A stretch of DNA of 20,430 bases from a virus. The notes beneath the pieces are model-generated. The model worked only from the letters and a program-made list of their open reading frames with translations. It ran no database searches and was not told the origin of the DNA. The stretch is taken from the IMG/VR virus record IMGVR_UViG_3300005919_000019, positions 1 through 20,430 of that record; one strand, written 5' to 3'. Each line of letters begins with the position of its first letter. Within the stretch, counting starts at the first letter, position 1. This document shows, in pieces, positions 7,762-13,536 of the stretch. The position numbers and the translations under genes were made by a program.

Positions 7762-8161
7762 CCTCCAGGGCTCTCATCTCACGCAGGACGGCAATACGTT
7801 CTTGCAGCTCTTCCGTGCTCAGTGAGGAGAGGGCATCCTGGCTATCTGCGTTCGCATGGATATGAAGCGATCGCGTGTCTTTCTTATCTGCCTGATCCAG
7901 TTCGTTCTTTCCAAGAAAAATCAACATCGTAACGTTGCCTTTCATGGCGATTTCGTACTGTTTTGAGCGTAGGGATCTACGCATCCGAGCCAGCCCTTTT
8001 TGATAGGCGTGGTCAATTCCTGGATTTACAGCGCGGTATCTGCGCAAAGTACGAGCAGAGATATCTAGTTCTGCCGCGATATCAGGCCAGCGAAAGCCTG
8101 TATGAGCCCAGTCAGAAATCTTGTCCGCAGAAACTTCGATCGGCTTAGGCCCTGGTTTCAT
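7697..8161 (-). CDS. terS: Terminase small subunit (putative)
   Basis: A 154-residue protein directly upstream of and overlapping terL, the usual place for the DNA-recognition subunit of the packaging motor. Residues about 12-50 form a helix-turn-helix unit: WPDIAAELDISARTLRRYRAVNPGIDHAY, with the recognition helix around SARTLRRYR. A basic helical segment follows (RMRRSLRSKQYEIAMKGN), then VTMLIFLGKNEL, a stretch often seen in terminase small subunits before the oligomerisation region. The C-terminus is acidic (DIEGGDDDVP). The ATG at 8161 has AGGGGCTGAGGG immediately upstream. The stop is TGA. Confidence 0.8.
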   Translation of the reverse strand: MKPGPKPIEVSADKISDWAHTGFRWPDIAAELDISARTLRRYRAVNPGIDHAYQKGLARMRRSLRSKQYEIAMKGNVTMLIFLGKNELDQADKKDTRSLHIHANADSQDALSSLSTEELQERIAVLREMRALEDVIDIEGGDDDVPSLPGSSED

Positions 8162-8426
8162 CCCTCAGCCCCTCCATGAACTTCGCACCGAGCATGCCTT
8201 CAACCACAGACGAATCTACCGGCAACTTCTCAAGATCCCTCTCAAGAGCTTCACCCTCCCCGATCTCCATATTCAGAGACACCACCAAGCCCTGACCACC
8301 TGCAAAATCCGGCATAGGCCCACGACCCTCCATGTGTACCCTCCCGTCTGCATCAAGGATCTTCCAGAGCATTGTGAGTCCACCATCTGGGGACGATATG
8401 AAGATGCGGAATGGTCCGTTAGTCAT
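8145..8426 (-). CDS. Hypothetical 93-aa protein
   Basis: I do not recognise this protein. It contains FRIFISSPDGGLTMLWKILDADGRVHMEG, which looks like a small beta-sheet unit, then an acidic helical part (EGEALERDLEKL). I start at ATG 8426 (MTNGPF) because the preceding gene stops at 8434 and AGGGGG lies just before this codon. The longer frame from 8462 has no ribosome binding site and would overlap the previous gene. It overlaps the terS start by 17 bp, so it belongs to the same transcript as the packaging genes. Confidence 0.65.
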   Translation of the reverse strand: MTNGPFRIFISSPDGGLTMLWKILDADGRVHMEGRGPMPDFAGGQGLVVSLNMEIGEGEALERDLEKLPVDSSVVEGMLGAKFMEGLRDETRA

Positions 8427-8433
8427 GAACCCC

Positions 8434-8664
8434 CTACCGATCGAGCCCGAGCAACGTAGCAAGCTGCTTGTTCACTTCGATGAATACCCCGCTATGTGTC
8501 TCACCCGGCACGAACGTTCCTTCGTAGTACAGCCCGTCTTCCTTTGAAACAAACCCGGTAGGTAGCTTCTTATCGGCAAAGGAAGACGGATCGTAGGAAT
8601 GTAGGTTAGCATCAGGGACCCCATACTGGAGAACCAGGATGCTGTACTCGCGCTCTTCTGCCAT
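8434..8664 (-). CDS. Hypothetical 76-aa protein
   Basis: Function unknown. The start is ATG 8664, which overlaps the stop of the preceding gene as TAATG and has GAAGGTG eight bases upstream; the longer frame from GTG 8709 lies inside the upstream gene. The protein begins MAEEREYSILVLQYG and contains GFVSKEDGLYYEGTFVPGETHSGVFIEV, a short beta-rich stretch. No cysteine motif or membrane segment is seen. The next gene starts 8 bp after its TAG stop, indicating a tightly coupled cluster. Confidence 0.65.
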   Translation of the reverse strand: MAEEREYSILVLQYGVPDANLHSYDPSSFADKKLPTGFVSKEDGLYYEGTFVPGETHSGVFIEVNKQLATLLGLDR

Positions 8665-8942
8665 TAGCCTGACACCTTCAGGAGGATCTGCTTCCCAGAG
8701 ATAGGACACGTCGCCGCGTAGGGATACTCACCTCTCGATGATTCCTTCCTGAGAATAAACAACACGTTCTTGTGATCATTCCCACAAGCCGAACACCCTG
8801 TTACGTTCCGACGTAGATGCTTCGAAAGGGCTGCCTTCTGTGCTACTGGAGGGGCTTCTTTCGGCTCTGCCTTGGACACGCTCGCCCCAGCAGATACACC
8901 CGTACGAAAATTACTCTTCTGTTTCGTTTCCTTGTTCGTCAT
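8664..8942 (-). CDS. Hypothetical 92-aa protein with a CxxC motif
   Basis: The start ATG at 8942 has AGGAGG eight bases upstream; the GTG at 8951 would sit right on that site and is rejected. Residues 1-45 are Lys/Ala/Pro-rich and probably unstructured. The C-terminal half has GCSACGNDHKN and later YAATCPISGKQ, so a CxxC, a nearby His and a third Cys could hold one zinc ion. The protein overlaps its upstream neighbour by 32 bp and shares TAATG with its downstream neighbour. It may bind nucleic acid or protein, but nothing more specific can be said. Confidence 0.65.
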   Translation of the reverse strand: MTNKETKQKSNFRTGVSAGASVSKAEPKEAPPVAQKAALSKHLRRNVTGCSACGNDHKNVLFILRKESSRGEYPYAATCPISGKQILLKVSG

Positions 8943-9156
8943 TTTGTTCACCTCCTGCCGGCACTGGTAGCCGGTTACGTATAAACTTCAGCTCTTGCGC
9001 GATCGCCGCAAGAAACTTCACCTGACGGCTCTTGATCGATAGCTCTACCCGCTCCTTTGGCCTCAACGAATCACAGTCCTTACACCGATCCGTATGCTCC
9101 GCTAACGCCGCCGAGAGTTCTGTCCCGCAGACCGAACACGCTTTCTTGCTTCCCAT
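8911..9156 (-). CDS. Small zinc-ribbon-like protein, 81 aa
   Basis: The N-terminus holds two cysteine pairs, CSVCG at residues 7-11 and CKDC at about 25-28, with a His between, which fits a single treble-clef or zinc-ribbon site. A long helix follows (VELSIKSRQVKFLAAIAQELKFIRNRL) and the tail is Glu/Asn-rich. The ATG at 9156 has AGGAGAGG six bases upstream. The 37-bp repeat R2 with its TATAAT hexamer lies just upstream, so this gene may also have its own promoter. The specific function is unknown. Confidence 0.7.
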   Translation of the reverse strand: MGSKKACSVCGTELSAALAEHTDRCKDCDSLRPKERVELSIKSRQVKFLAAIAQELKFIRNRLPVPAGGEQNDEQGNETEE

Positions 9157-9208
9157 GTCTATCCTCTCCTCTTTCGATCAGCATCTTACTACCTATTCCC
9201 CTTCGAGG

Positions 9209-9245
9209 TCTATAGAGCCTTGATTTTTATGGGGATTATAGGAAG
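9209..9245. repeat. 37-bp direct repeat, copy R2
   Basis: Matches the copy at 9569-9605 at 33 of 37 positions with no gaps; all four mismatches sit in the centre. On the minus strand it contains TATAAT (9235-9240) and CTCTATAGAC. It encodes the last codons and stop of the 116-aa gene and precedes the 81-aa zinc-ribbon gene. Confidence 0.9.
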
Positions 9246-9560
9246 TGGAGATGTCCGCGTAATCACTAACGGAGTTCTGTTTCGATGAGAAACCTCTGTG
9301 TCTAACCTCAATCGCTCAATCATTTCCTGGCATTCCTCGTCGGTCTCTGCTCCCATTCCAAAGACAAGATTCTCTGTGCCTCGCACGCCTTCTTGTAGAT
9401 CAATCACCGTGTACAGAACCGTGTGGCTCAGATTGAATGGCTTCGTACAAACAAGATACCTGTCATCCATTGCACGGACTCTGTACGGCTTCTTCTCTTC
9501 TTCAAACCATATGCGAGTCCCTACCTCGATCTCTTCTTCAAAGCCTTTCAGCTTTAGCAT
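9210..9560 (-). CDS. Hypothetical phage protein, 116 aa
   Basis: The sequence has the look of a conserved phage protein of unknown function: IWFEEEKKPYRVRAMDDRYLVCTKPF, then VLYTVIDLQEGVRGTENLVFG, then DTEVSHRNRTPLVI. I recall related hypothetical proteins in actinobacterial and other phages ending near the SHRN-R-x-PL motif; here about 16 more residues follow, and the last 12 (from LPIIPIKIKAL) are encoded by the 37-bp repeat R2, including the TAG stop. The ATG at 9560 has GGAGG just upstream, partly inside repeat R1's palindrome. The gene is thus bracketed by the two repeat copies. Confidence 0.75.
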   Translation of the reverse strand: MLKLKGFEEEIEVGTRIWFEEEKKPYRVRAMDDRYLVCTKPFNLSHTVLYTVIDLQEGVRGTENLVFGMGAETDEECQEMIERLRLDTEVSHRNRTPLVITRTSPLPIIPIKIKAL

Positions 9561-9568
9561 GTTCCTCC

Positions 9569-9605
9569 TCTATAGAGCCTTGATTTTAGTATGGATTATA
9601 GGAAG
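9569..9605. repeat. 37-bp direct repeat, copy R1
   Basis: Second copy, exactly 360 bp from R2. On the minus strand it carries TATAAT (9595-9600) and the palindrome CTCTATAGAG that leads straight into the GGAGG of the 116-aa gene. No good -35 lies at the right distance from either TATAAT, so promoter activity is uncertain. Read in the frame used by R2 it would encode LPIIHTKIKAL and a stop. Confidence 0.9.
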
Positions 9606-9660
9606 GTAGGCCCTTTCTTATAGTCATTTCCGTAGCCAATGAAGCTTCTACCCCCCCTAC

Positions 9661-9876
9661 CTACCCATCCTCATCGTCGTCTCCGAATGAGATAGTGACA
9701 TCACCCGCATCAAAGACGGGACCTTTACGCAAACCCTCCTCTTTCATTCCTTGAATAACGATATCATCCATATATACCGCGCCACAAAAACGACAAACCC
9801 ATGCGAGACAAGAGCTGTCTGAAGGATCTCGCTTCATCGGCATGCCGCATTGCGGGCATTTGCGTACACCCTGCAT
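9661..9876 (-). CDS. Small zinc-ribbon protein, 71 aa
   Basis: Two cysteine pairs, CPQCG near residue 7 and CRFCG near residue 28, separated by about 20 residues with a Trp just before the second, make a classic four-Cys zinc ribbon. The C-terminal 15 residues are acidic (ISFGDDDEDG). I start at ATG 9876 (MQGVRKCPQCG), which follows AAGGAGGGG and the upstream stop at 9878; a longer frame reaching 10020 lies inside the upstream gene and has a low-complexity N-terminus. Such small ribbons often contact nucleic acid or transcription proteins, but the target is unknown. Confidence 0.75.
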   Translation of the reverse strand: MQGVRKCPQCGMPMKRDPSDSSCLAWVCRFCGAVYMDDIVIQGMKEEGLRKGPVFDAGDVTISFGDDDEDG

Positions 9877-9877
9877 G

Positions 9878-10492
9878 CTACCCCTCCTTCTTCGTCTGAT
9901 GTTGTCTGACGATCGTGTACTTGTGGGTCTTGTAGTAGCCAGGCTTGACGGTATCAGCGTCACCCCAGACACCACCGGGGGCCCAGTCGACGACGGCGTA
10001 GTGCTGCCCTCGGGCTGCATGCTCTGTCGACGTGGAGAAGTGGATCGCTACAGCGTTGAGCTTCTTCCCTTTCGCAAGCTGAACATCGGCTACAGCGTCT
10101 TGAGCCATACCAAGGAGTGCTCCGGTGTCTGTGATGAGCCGAGGTGTGATCCTGTGAATCACATAGCGGAAGCATAGGCCGAAGGATACGTCCTGGATCT
10201 CCCTGAAGGGGTCGCCAGCCCCTCTTGATGCCTTTGCAGTGCTAGAACCGTAGTGACCCCACAAAGACGCCTTACGATCGATCGGCTTCACGTCTGTACG
10301 CCACATGTGAGGAGGAGGTACGTCTGGGCGACGTGAGTAGCAACGACCGCATACGAGGTACGCGGGTAGCCTACCGCCGAACATCTCAAGGAGCTTGGGT
10401 GTACTGAAGTCTTCTAGAGTACGCTTCACCGTCTGCTTGCACCTCGGGCACGTGTAGATAGCCTCGTCGAGCTGCTGTAGTCTAGGCATCAT
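9878..10492 (-). CDS. Hypothetical 204-aa protein with N-terminal zinc-binding motif
   Basis: Function unknown. Residues about 15-52 contain CPRC and CGRC pairs, probably one zinc site. The rest has no motif I recognise; LCFRYVIHRITPRLITDTGALLGMAQDAVADVQLAKGKKLNAVAIHFSTSTEH reads as a mixed alpha/beta domain. The ATG at 10492 overlaps the stop of the preceding gene (ATGA, 10489-10492), so the two are translationally coupled. The stop TAG at 9878 sits inside the ribosome-binding region of the 71-aa zinc-ribbon gene. Confidence 0.7.
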   Translation of the reverse strand: MMPRLQQLDEAIYTCPRCKQTVKRTLEDFSTPKLLEMFGGRLPAYLVCGRCYSRRPDVPPPHMWRTDVKPIDRKASLWGHYGSSTAKASRGAGDPFREIQDVSFGLCFRYVIHRITPRLITDTGALLGMAQDAVADVQLAKGKKLNAVAIHFSTSTEHAARGQHYAVVDWAPGGVWGDADTVKPGYYKTHKYTIVRQHQTKKEG

Positions 10493-11283
10493 TCACCCCA
10501 ATCCCTGCGCACAGGGTCCTTGATCCATTTCGTACCGTCATGCTCGTAGCTTGCGTCTCTGGTGACAAACCTATCTCCCATCACGCTTGCCCAAGAGTGC
10601 CCACTCTGGTGCTTTGATAGCTGCTCGTCGTCCTCCTTGTACGGCTTCTGATGGTAGAGCATCCGGAAGATAGGGGGCTTTAATGGCTGCTCGTTGCCCT
10701 TCGCTTGGTCCCCTGTATCTCTCATCGAGGGGTGTAGCCCTTTTTGTTTCTCGAGGGGTCGAGGTAGGGTGCCCTCTACACTCCCCTCTATAGAGCCAGT
10801 ATCCTTCCTTATGCCACCCTTGCAGTTGAATGAGAAGTGAGTAGGTTCCCCCATACGTTGTGGAAAAGGTTGTGTCTTCCCGCTTCTCATACTACGAAAG
10901 AGTATCTCCGTCACCTTTTCTGCGTCAGAGATCTCAGGGTGAGGGCAGTAGTTACCGACGGAGTAGACGTAGGTTCTCTGTCTGGAGTCTACGGCCCAAG
11001 GAGGGGGGCCAGGGTCTCTCTTCCTCGTGTAGTTGTAAACACGTCTGGGAGTCCTGTAGATCGCCCCTACAGTTCTACCGGGAGGGATGTTGATACCGCA
11101 GTCGATTCTGAATAGACCTCCTAGGTTGAGAAAGACGCCGGTGACCTTACCCCAGTCCTTACCCTTCGGGGGAGGGAACTTCACTTTCTTACGTATAGGG
11201 AGAATGAAGCCGAAGAGGGCTATAGCCACGAGTGCACCACCAACGATGAGGGTCCAACCGATCCAAGCTCCGTCGTCAAACAT
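10489..11283 (-). CDS. Hypothetical 264-aa protein with one N-terminal membrane segment
   Basis: After a short acidic N-terminus (MFDDGAW), residues about 8-31 form one hydrophobic segment (WTLIVGGALVAIALFGF) followed by basic IRKKVKFPPPKGK. By the positive-inside rule this predicts an outside N-terminus and a cytoplasmic body of about 230 residues. The body is Pro/Arg-rich, with no motif I recognise. The start is ATG 11283, preceded by AAGGGTAAGC; a longer frame reaches only a TTG at 11319. It overlaps the 54-aa membrane protein upstream by 8 bp. A membrane anchor for a phage-encoded complex is possible, but this is a guess. Confidence 0.7.
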   Translation of the reverse strand: MFDDGAWIGWTLIVGGALVAIALFGFILPIRKKVKFPPPKGKDWGKVTGVFLNLGGLFRIDCGINIPPGRTVGAIYRTPRRVYNYTRKRDPGPPPWAVDSRQRTYVYSVGNYCPHPEISDAEKVTEILFRSMRSGKTQPFPQRMGEPTHFSFNCKGGIRKDTGSIEGSVEGTLPRPLEKQKGLHPSMRDTGDQAKGNEQPLKPPIFRMLYHQKPYKEDDEQLSKHQSGHSWASVMGDRFVTRDASYEHDGTKWIKDPVRRDWGE

Positions 11284-11440
11284 GCTTACCCTTGTGCTTG
11301 ATGATGTAACGGGCCACAACTACCACAAATCCGATGATAGCGCCCACATAGACGCAGTAGAGCAGCTCTGTCCCAAACCCGCTGTACGCCTCGCTGACAC
11401 CTTCACACGCTGCCTGTACGTCTTCCCATGCCTCATTCAT
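11276..11440 (-). CDS. Small single-pass membrane protein, 54 aa
   Basis: A short gene with ATG at 11440 and AAGGAGG six bases upstream, ending TGA at 11276. Residues 1-25 are acidic (MNEAWEDVQAACEGVSEAY), residues about 28-47 are hydrophobic (CVYVGAIIGFVVVVARYI), and the tail is basic (KHKGKHV). This predicts one membrane helix with its N-terminus outside. Size and topology resemble small holins or other phage membrane peptides, but it is in the middle of unknown accessory genes rather than a lysis cassette. It overlaps neighbours on both sides by 8 bp, so it is translated as part of the cluster. Confidence 0.7.
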   Translation of the reverse strand: MNEAWEDVQAACEGVSEAYSGFGTELLYCVYVGAIIGFVVVVARYIIKHKGKHV

Positions 11441-11636
11441 GTCTTGCCTCCTTGACCTTCTTCGCCAGGTAGTCGTCTTCGGATAAGACTCTGATGGAGA
11501 TGAGCTGACCGTGATCGTTGAACCAAGGGACGAAGACGAGGTCTTTGTGTTTCTTGAGGTAGACGACGCCGTGAGTACCTACTTGGAAGTGACCGAGGTG
11601 AGATGAGTCTTCTCGGTGAACTGGGACTATCTGCAT
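11433..11636 (-). CDS. Hypothetical 67-aa protein
   Basis: Unknown small protein: MQIVPVHREDSSHLGHF, then VYLKKHKDLVFVPWF and ISIRVLSEDDYLAKK, reading as a small beta-sheet domain with a helical end. ATG 11636 lies 11 bases after a GGAGG; an in-frame TTG at 11642 is closer to it and cannot be excluded. The gene starts just inside the end of its upstream neighbour and its TGA stop overlaps the start region of the 54-aa membrane protein. Confidence 0.65.
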   Translation of the reverse strand: MQIVPVHREDSSHLGHFQVGTHGVVYLKKHKDLVFVPWFNDHGQLISIRVLSEDDYLAKKVKEARHE

Positions 11637-11638
11637 GC

Positions 11639-11899
11639 TCAAGATACCCTCCAGACGCGTATACCACCATCAACCTTGCGGGTAGTGGTCTTGAAACCAT
11701 GCCGTCGAGCTTGTCCACGGCACGCTATTCTCACACCATCAGACCCAGTTGACGGCATTTGTTCTTCTGGGATAAAGAACGATTGACCAACAGCTAGATC
11801 CATCACGGGGTATTTCCTGTTTTTGTCATAATTGCCATTCTTCAGGACATCGGGGATTGAGATTCCATTTTCGATTTCTGGCAATGTCTTATTCTTCAC
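11639..11899 (-). CDS. Hypothetical 86-aa protein of a recurring phage type
   Basis: The sequence has a pattern seen in many small phage proteins: KYPVMDLAVGQSFFIP, then an Arg/Ala-rich helix (ACRGQARRHGFK), then TTRKVDGGIRVWRV at the C-terminus. The family is uncharacterised as far as I know. GTG at 11899 is the likely start, because GAGAGGTG lies just upstream; the frame stays open to 11953, where another GTG has no good site. It is the second gene after the repeat-rich region. The stop TGA leads directly into the next start. Confidence 0.65.
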   Translation of the reverse strand: MKNKTLPEIENGISIPDVLKNGNYDKNRKYPVMDLAVGQSFFIPEEQMPSTGSDGVRIACRGQARRHGFKTTTRKVDGGIRVWRVS

Positions 11900-11939
11900 A
11901 TCGATCACCTCTCTATACCGTAGCACGCTTAGGTCTATA

Positions 11940-12080
11940 TTACAAGTATCCACTAGGTGTATATAGCGAAGCCTTAAAAGCGTAGCGGATACACCCCCCT
12001 TTAGGTCTTAAACCCTTAGCCAAGGAAAGAGCAAGGTCTTGAACTTCGATGGCTGTCTTCGTTTTCGTTTTGATCTTCAT
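11940..12080 (-). CDS. Possible 46-aa basic peptide
   Basis: An ATG at 12080 opens a 46-codon frame ending TAA at 11940. It starts MKIKTKTKTAIEVQDLAL and contains KGLRPKGGCIRYAFKASLY, so it is strongly basic. AGAAGG lies about 10 bases upstream, a weak but usable site. The frame overlaps two copies of the TAGGTCT motif, which could mean either that the region is coding or that the open frame is chance. It has no clear relatives that I can recall. Confidence 0.4.
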   Translation of the reverse strand: MKIKTKTKTAIEVQDLALSLAKGLRPKGGCIRYAFKASLYTPSGYL

Positions 12081-12598
12081 CGCGACAAAACCTTCTTAGG
12101 TCTTAAAGCTTGCCATAGAATCACACAGGGCTGGGTTTTGATTAGCCTGTGACCTTGGCAGTTAATGGATGACAACGATGATCTTGGCTCTGTAGGTCTA
12201 TCCCTTAAGGGAACTGGGGTGTTATGTTATGCTCTTTTTCCGGCTTGTTACGCGACACCCGCCTAGACTGTTACAAACCCCATAAACACCGGTTTTCCTC
12301 TTTCGCCTTCTCTCGCCGTATAACACCTAAAACAGCCCCTTGTTACGGTGCGGAAAAGAGGGGGTGTGTCGCTTTTCTGAAACCGTCACCTTCTGCCCTC
12401 CCTGTCTACCATTCCGCGATTGTCGCCTTATCCCCGTTTTTGGCCTTTTTGGGGGGTGTGTCGCGTTTTTCATCCCCTCTTTTCCTTGAACCCCATCCCC
12501 ACGGGTGTTTGAAGGTGTTACGCCCCTGTGTCGCTTTGTCGCGGTTTTTGGCCTCCAAACACCACCAATCCTCATAGCCGGTCACTAAACAGCCGCTT
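12081..12598. other. Repeat-rich stretch without a convincing gene; candidate origin or control region
   Basis: No frame here has a good ribosome binding site and protein-like composition. The plus strand holds three TGTGTCGC boxes (12365-12372, 12457-12464, 12527-12534), two of them preceded by GGGGG and followed by T-runs, and one inverted copy, GCGACACC (12251-12258). It also has several GTTAC/GTTAT boxes (12219, 12245, 12269, 12341, 12514, and inverted at 12318). A perfect 12-bp palindrome TCCCTTAAGGGA is at 12201-12212. C-runs and T-runs make strand composition strongly skewed. It separates the replication genes from the small accessory genes. Confidence 0.6.
12201..12212. repeat. Perfect 12-bp palindrome TCCCTTAAGGGA
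   Basis: A self-complementary 12-mer just beside one of the TAGGTCT boxes (12193-12199). It could be a protein-binding site in the non-coding region; no -35/-10 pair is obvious next to it. Confidence 0.7.
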
Positions 12599-12799
12599 TC
12601 ACTCAATTCTTGCCTTCTCAAACAGATACGTGAGGATCTCCGTCAGGCTGTACCCGTATCCAGTACCCTTCATTGAGACGATCGCGATGTCTTGCGCGTT
12701 CCCTTCGATCTCGTCAACGCTCTTCTGCATCGGCTGCTGTAAAACAGGGTCAAAAGAGCTGATGAGCACTTGCACTAGCTTTGCACTCTCAATGATCAT
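12599..12799 (-). CDS. Hypothetical 66-aa protein
   Basis: Last gene of the early cluster before the repeat-rich region. It starts at ATG 12799 with AGGAGAAGAGGAA upstream. The sequence reads as mostly helical (SAKLVQVLISSFDPVLQQPMQKSVDEI), then DIAIVSMKGTGYGYSLTEILTYLFEKARIE. No motif I recognise. It begins 12 bp after the MazG-like gene and ends with TGA. Confidence 0.65.
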   Translation of the reverse strand: MIIESAKLVQVLISSFDPVLQQPMQKSVDEIEGNAQDIAIVSMKGTGYGYSLTEILTYLFEKARIE

Positions 12800-12811
12800 T
12801 TCCTCTTCTCC

Positions 12812-13051
12812 TTATAGCTTCTCTACTGCCCGGTCGAACGCCTCGGCTGCTGCAATCGCACTCGCCGCTACGTGAATTAGCTCCTCTCGGTATTGGACGA
12901 TTTGGACCTTGTTCATGGCTTCGCACAGCTCCCCGAACTCTTCACCAATAATCGGAATCCAGGTCTTCGGGCCATGTCCCTGGATACCCCATTTCGCGTC
13001 CTGCCTCTCACGCTCTGTTTCTACCTCTCTGAGGATTACTGCATTAATCAT
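12812..13051 (-). CDS. MazG-like nucleotide pyrophosphohydrolase
   Basis: A 79-residue protein that fits the short all-alpha NTP pyrophosphohydrolase family found in many phages. It has the lead-in EVETERERQDAKWG (residues about 9-22), the metal-binding GEEFGELCEA (about 36-45) and REELIHVAASAIAAAEAF (about 55-72). Such enzymes hydrolyse NTPs or dNTPs to monophosphates and may adjust nucleotide pools or alarmone signals during infection. I start at ATG 13051, which overlaps the upstream stop as ATGA (13048-13051) and follows GAGG; a longer frame to 13081 lies within the upstream gene. Confidence 0.7.
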   Translation of the reverse strand: MINAVILREVETERERQDAKWGIQGHGPKTWIPIIGEEFGELCEAMNKVQIVQYREELIHVAASAIAAAEAFDRAVEKL

Positions 13052-13296
13052 TCCCTCGTCACCTCCAGCAGCGTGATCCACGGTAGACGTAGCAAGTCAC
13101 CTATTTCTAAGGTCGTATCGCTCTTATTGACAATATCTCCTTTGAGGTTTCGGTACGTGAGCTTGCAGTCTGCTCTACCGTTCTCCCCTCCCGTGATGCT
13201 GACAACCTCAAGCTCGATAGTCCCTCCTGGCGTCAGTGATGGGTGATGCCTTGAGATCTTTCTGATTAGCCGCTTCCAGATACGCCAGTTACTCAT
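13048..13296 (-). CDS. Hypothetical 82-aa protein
   Basis: Unknown. A basic N-terminus (WRIWKRLIRKISRHH) is followed by a beta-rich middle (TIELEVVSITGG, CKLTYRNLKGDIV) and IGDLLRLPWITLLEV. The ATG at 13296 overlaps the stop of the preceding gene (ATGA, 13293-13296) and its TGA overlaps the MazG-like start in the same way, so three genes in a row are translationally coupled. GGAGGG lies about 9 bases upstream. Confidence 0.65.
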   Translation of the reverse strand: MSNWRIWKRLIRKISRHHPSLTPGGTIELEVVSITGGENGRADCKLTYRNLKGDIVNKSDTTLEIGDLLRLPWITLLEVTRE

Positions 13297-13481
13297 TTCG
13301 CCGTTCCCTCCTCTTGATACCCGATCGACTCTACGTACTTCGCTTGGATCCGGTAGATGATCTCGTCTGCTTTGAGGGTGATCCCTCTGACTCGGCCTAT
13401 CCCTGCACGACCGCGAACACGTAAAGTCCTACCGTTACCAGTTATTTTGACCCCACACCTTTCACAGAATTCTATTTTCAT
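13293..13481 (-). CDS. Hypothetical 62-aa protein with CxxC
   Basis: Starts at ATG 13481 with GGAGGAA seven bases upstream. It begins MKIEFCERCGVKI, a single CxxC knuckle, and then becomes basic (TLRVRGRAGIGRVRG). Only one cysteine pair is present, so a full zinc site would need dimerisation or a partner. No function can be given. It is coupled to the next gene by ATGA. Confidence 0.6.
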   Translation of the reverse strand: MKIEFCERCGVKITGNGRTLRVRGRAGIGRVRGITLKADEIIYRIQAKYVESIGYQEEGTAK

Positions 13482-13515
13482 CGTATTCCTCCTCTCGTGT
13501 TGAACCTCTGCGGCT

Positions 13516-13536
13516 GTCGGGAATCTCTTACCCGAC
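13516..13536. other. Hairpin in the spacer between two early genes
   Basis: The 139-bp spacer 13482-13620 has a 6-bp perfect stem (GTCGGG 13516-13521 with CCCGAC 13531-13536, loop of 9) and a wider inverted repeat, AGCGGCT 13541-13547 with AGCCGCT 13600-13606. There is no T-tract for a terminator. It may be a processed or structured RNA segment within the operon. Confidence 0.4.

Noticed and set aside
12110-12160. Hairpin CACAGGGCT ... AGCCTGTG as a terminator
   Set aside because: The stem has a bulge and no T-tract follows on either strand.
12224-12577. 117-aa plus-strand frame across the repeat-rich region
   Set aside because: No ribosome binding site, Ser/Pro/Phe-rich shadow-like composition, and it would be the only plus-strand gene in the window.
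12327-12621. Two overlapping minus-strand frames (82 and 71 aa) through the same repeats
   Set aside because: Lys/Arg/Pro-rich products reflect the DNA repeats (GCGACACA, CCCCC), starts lack clear ribosome binding sites, and neither looks like a folded protein.
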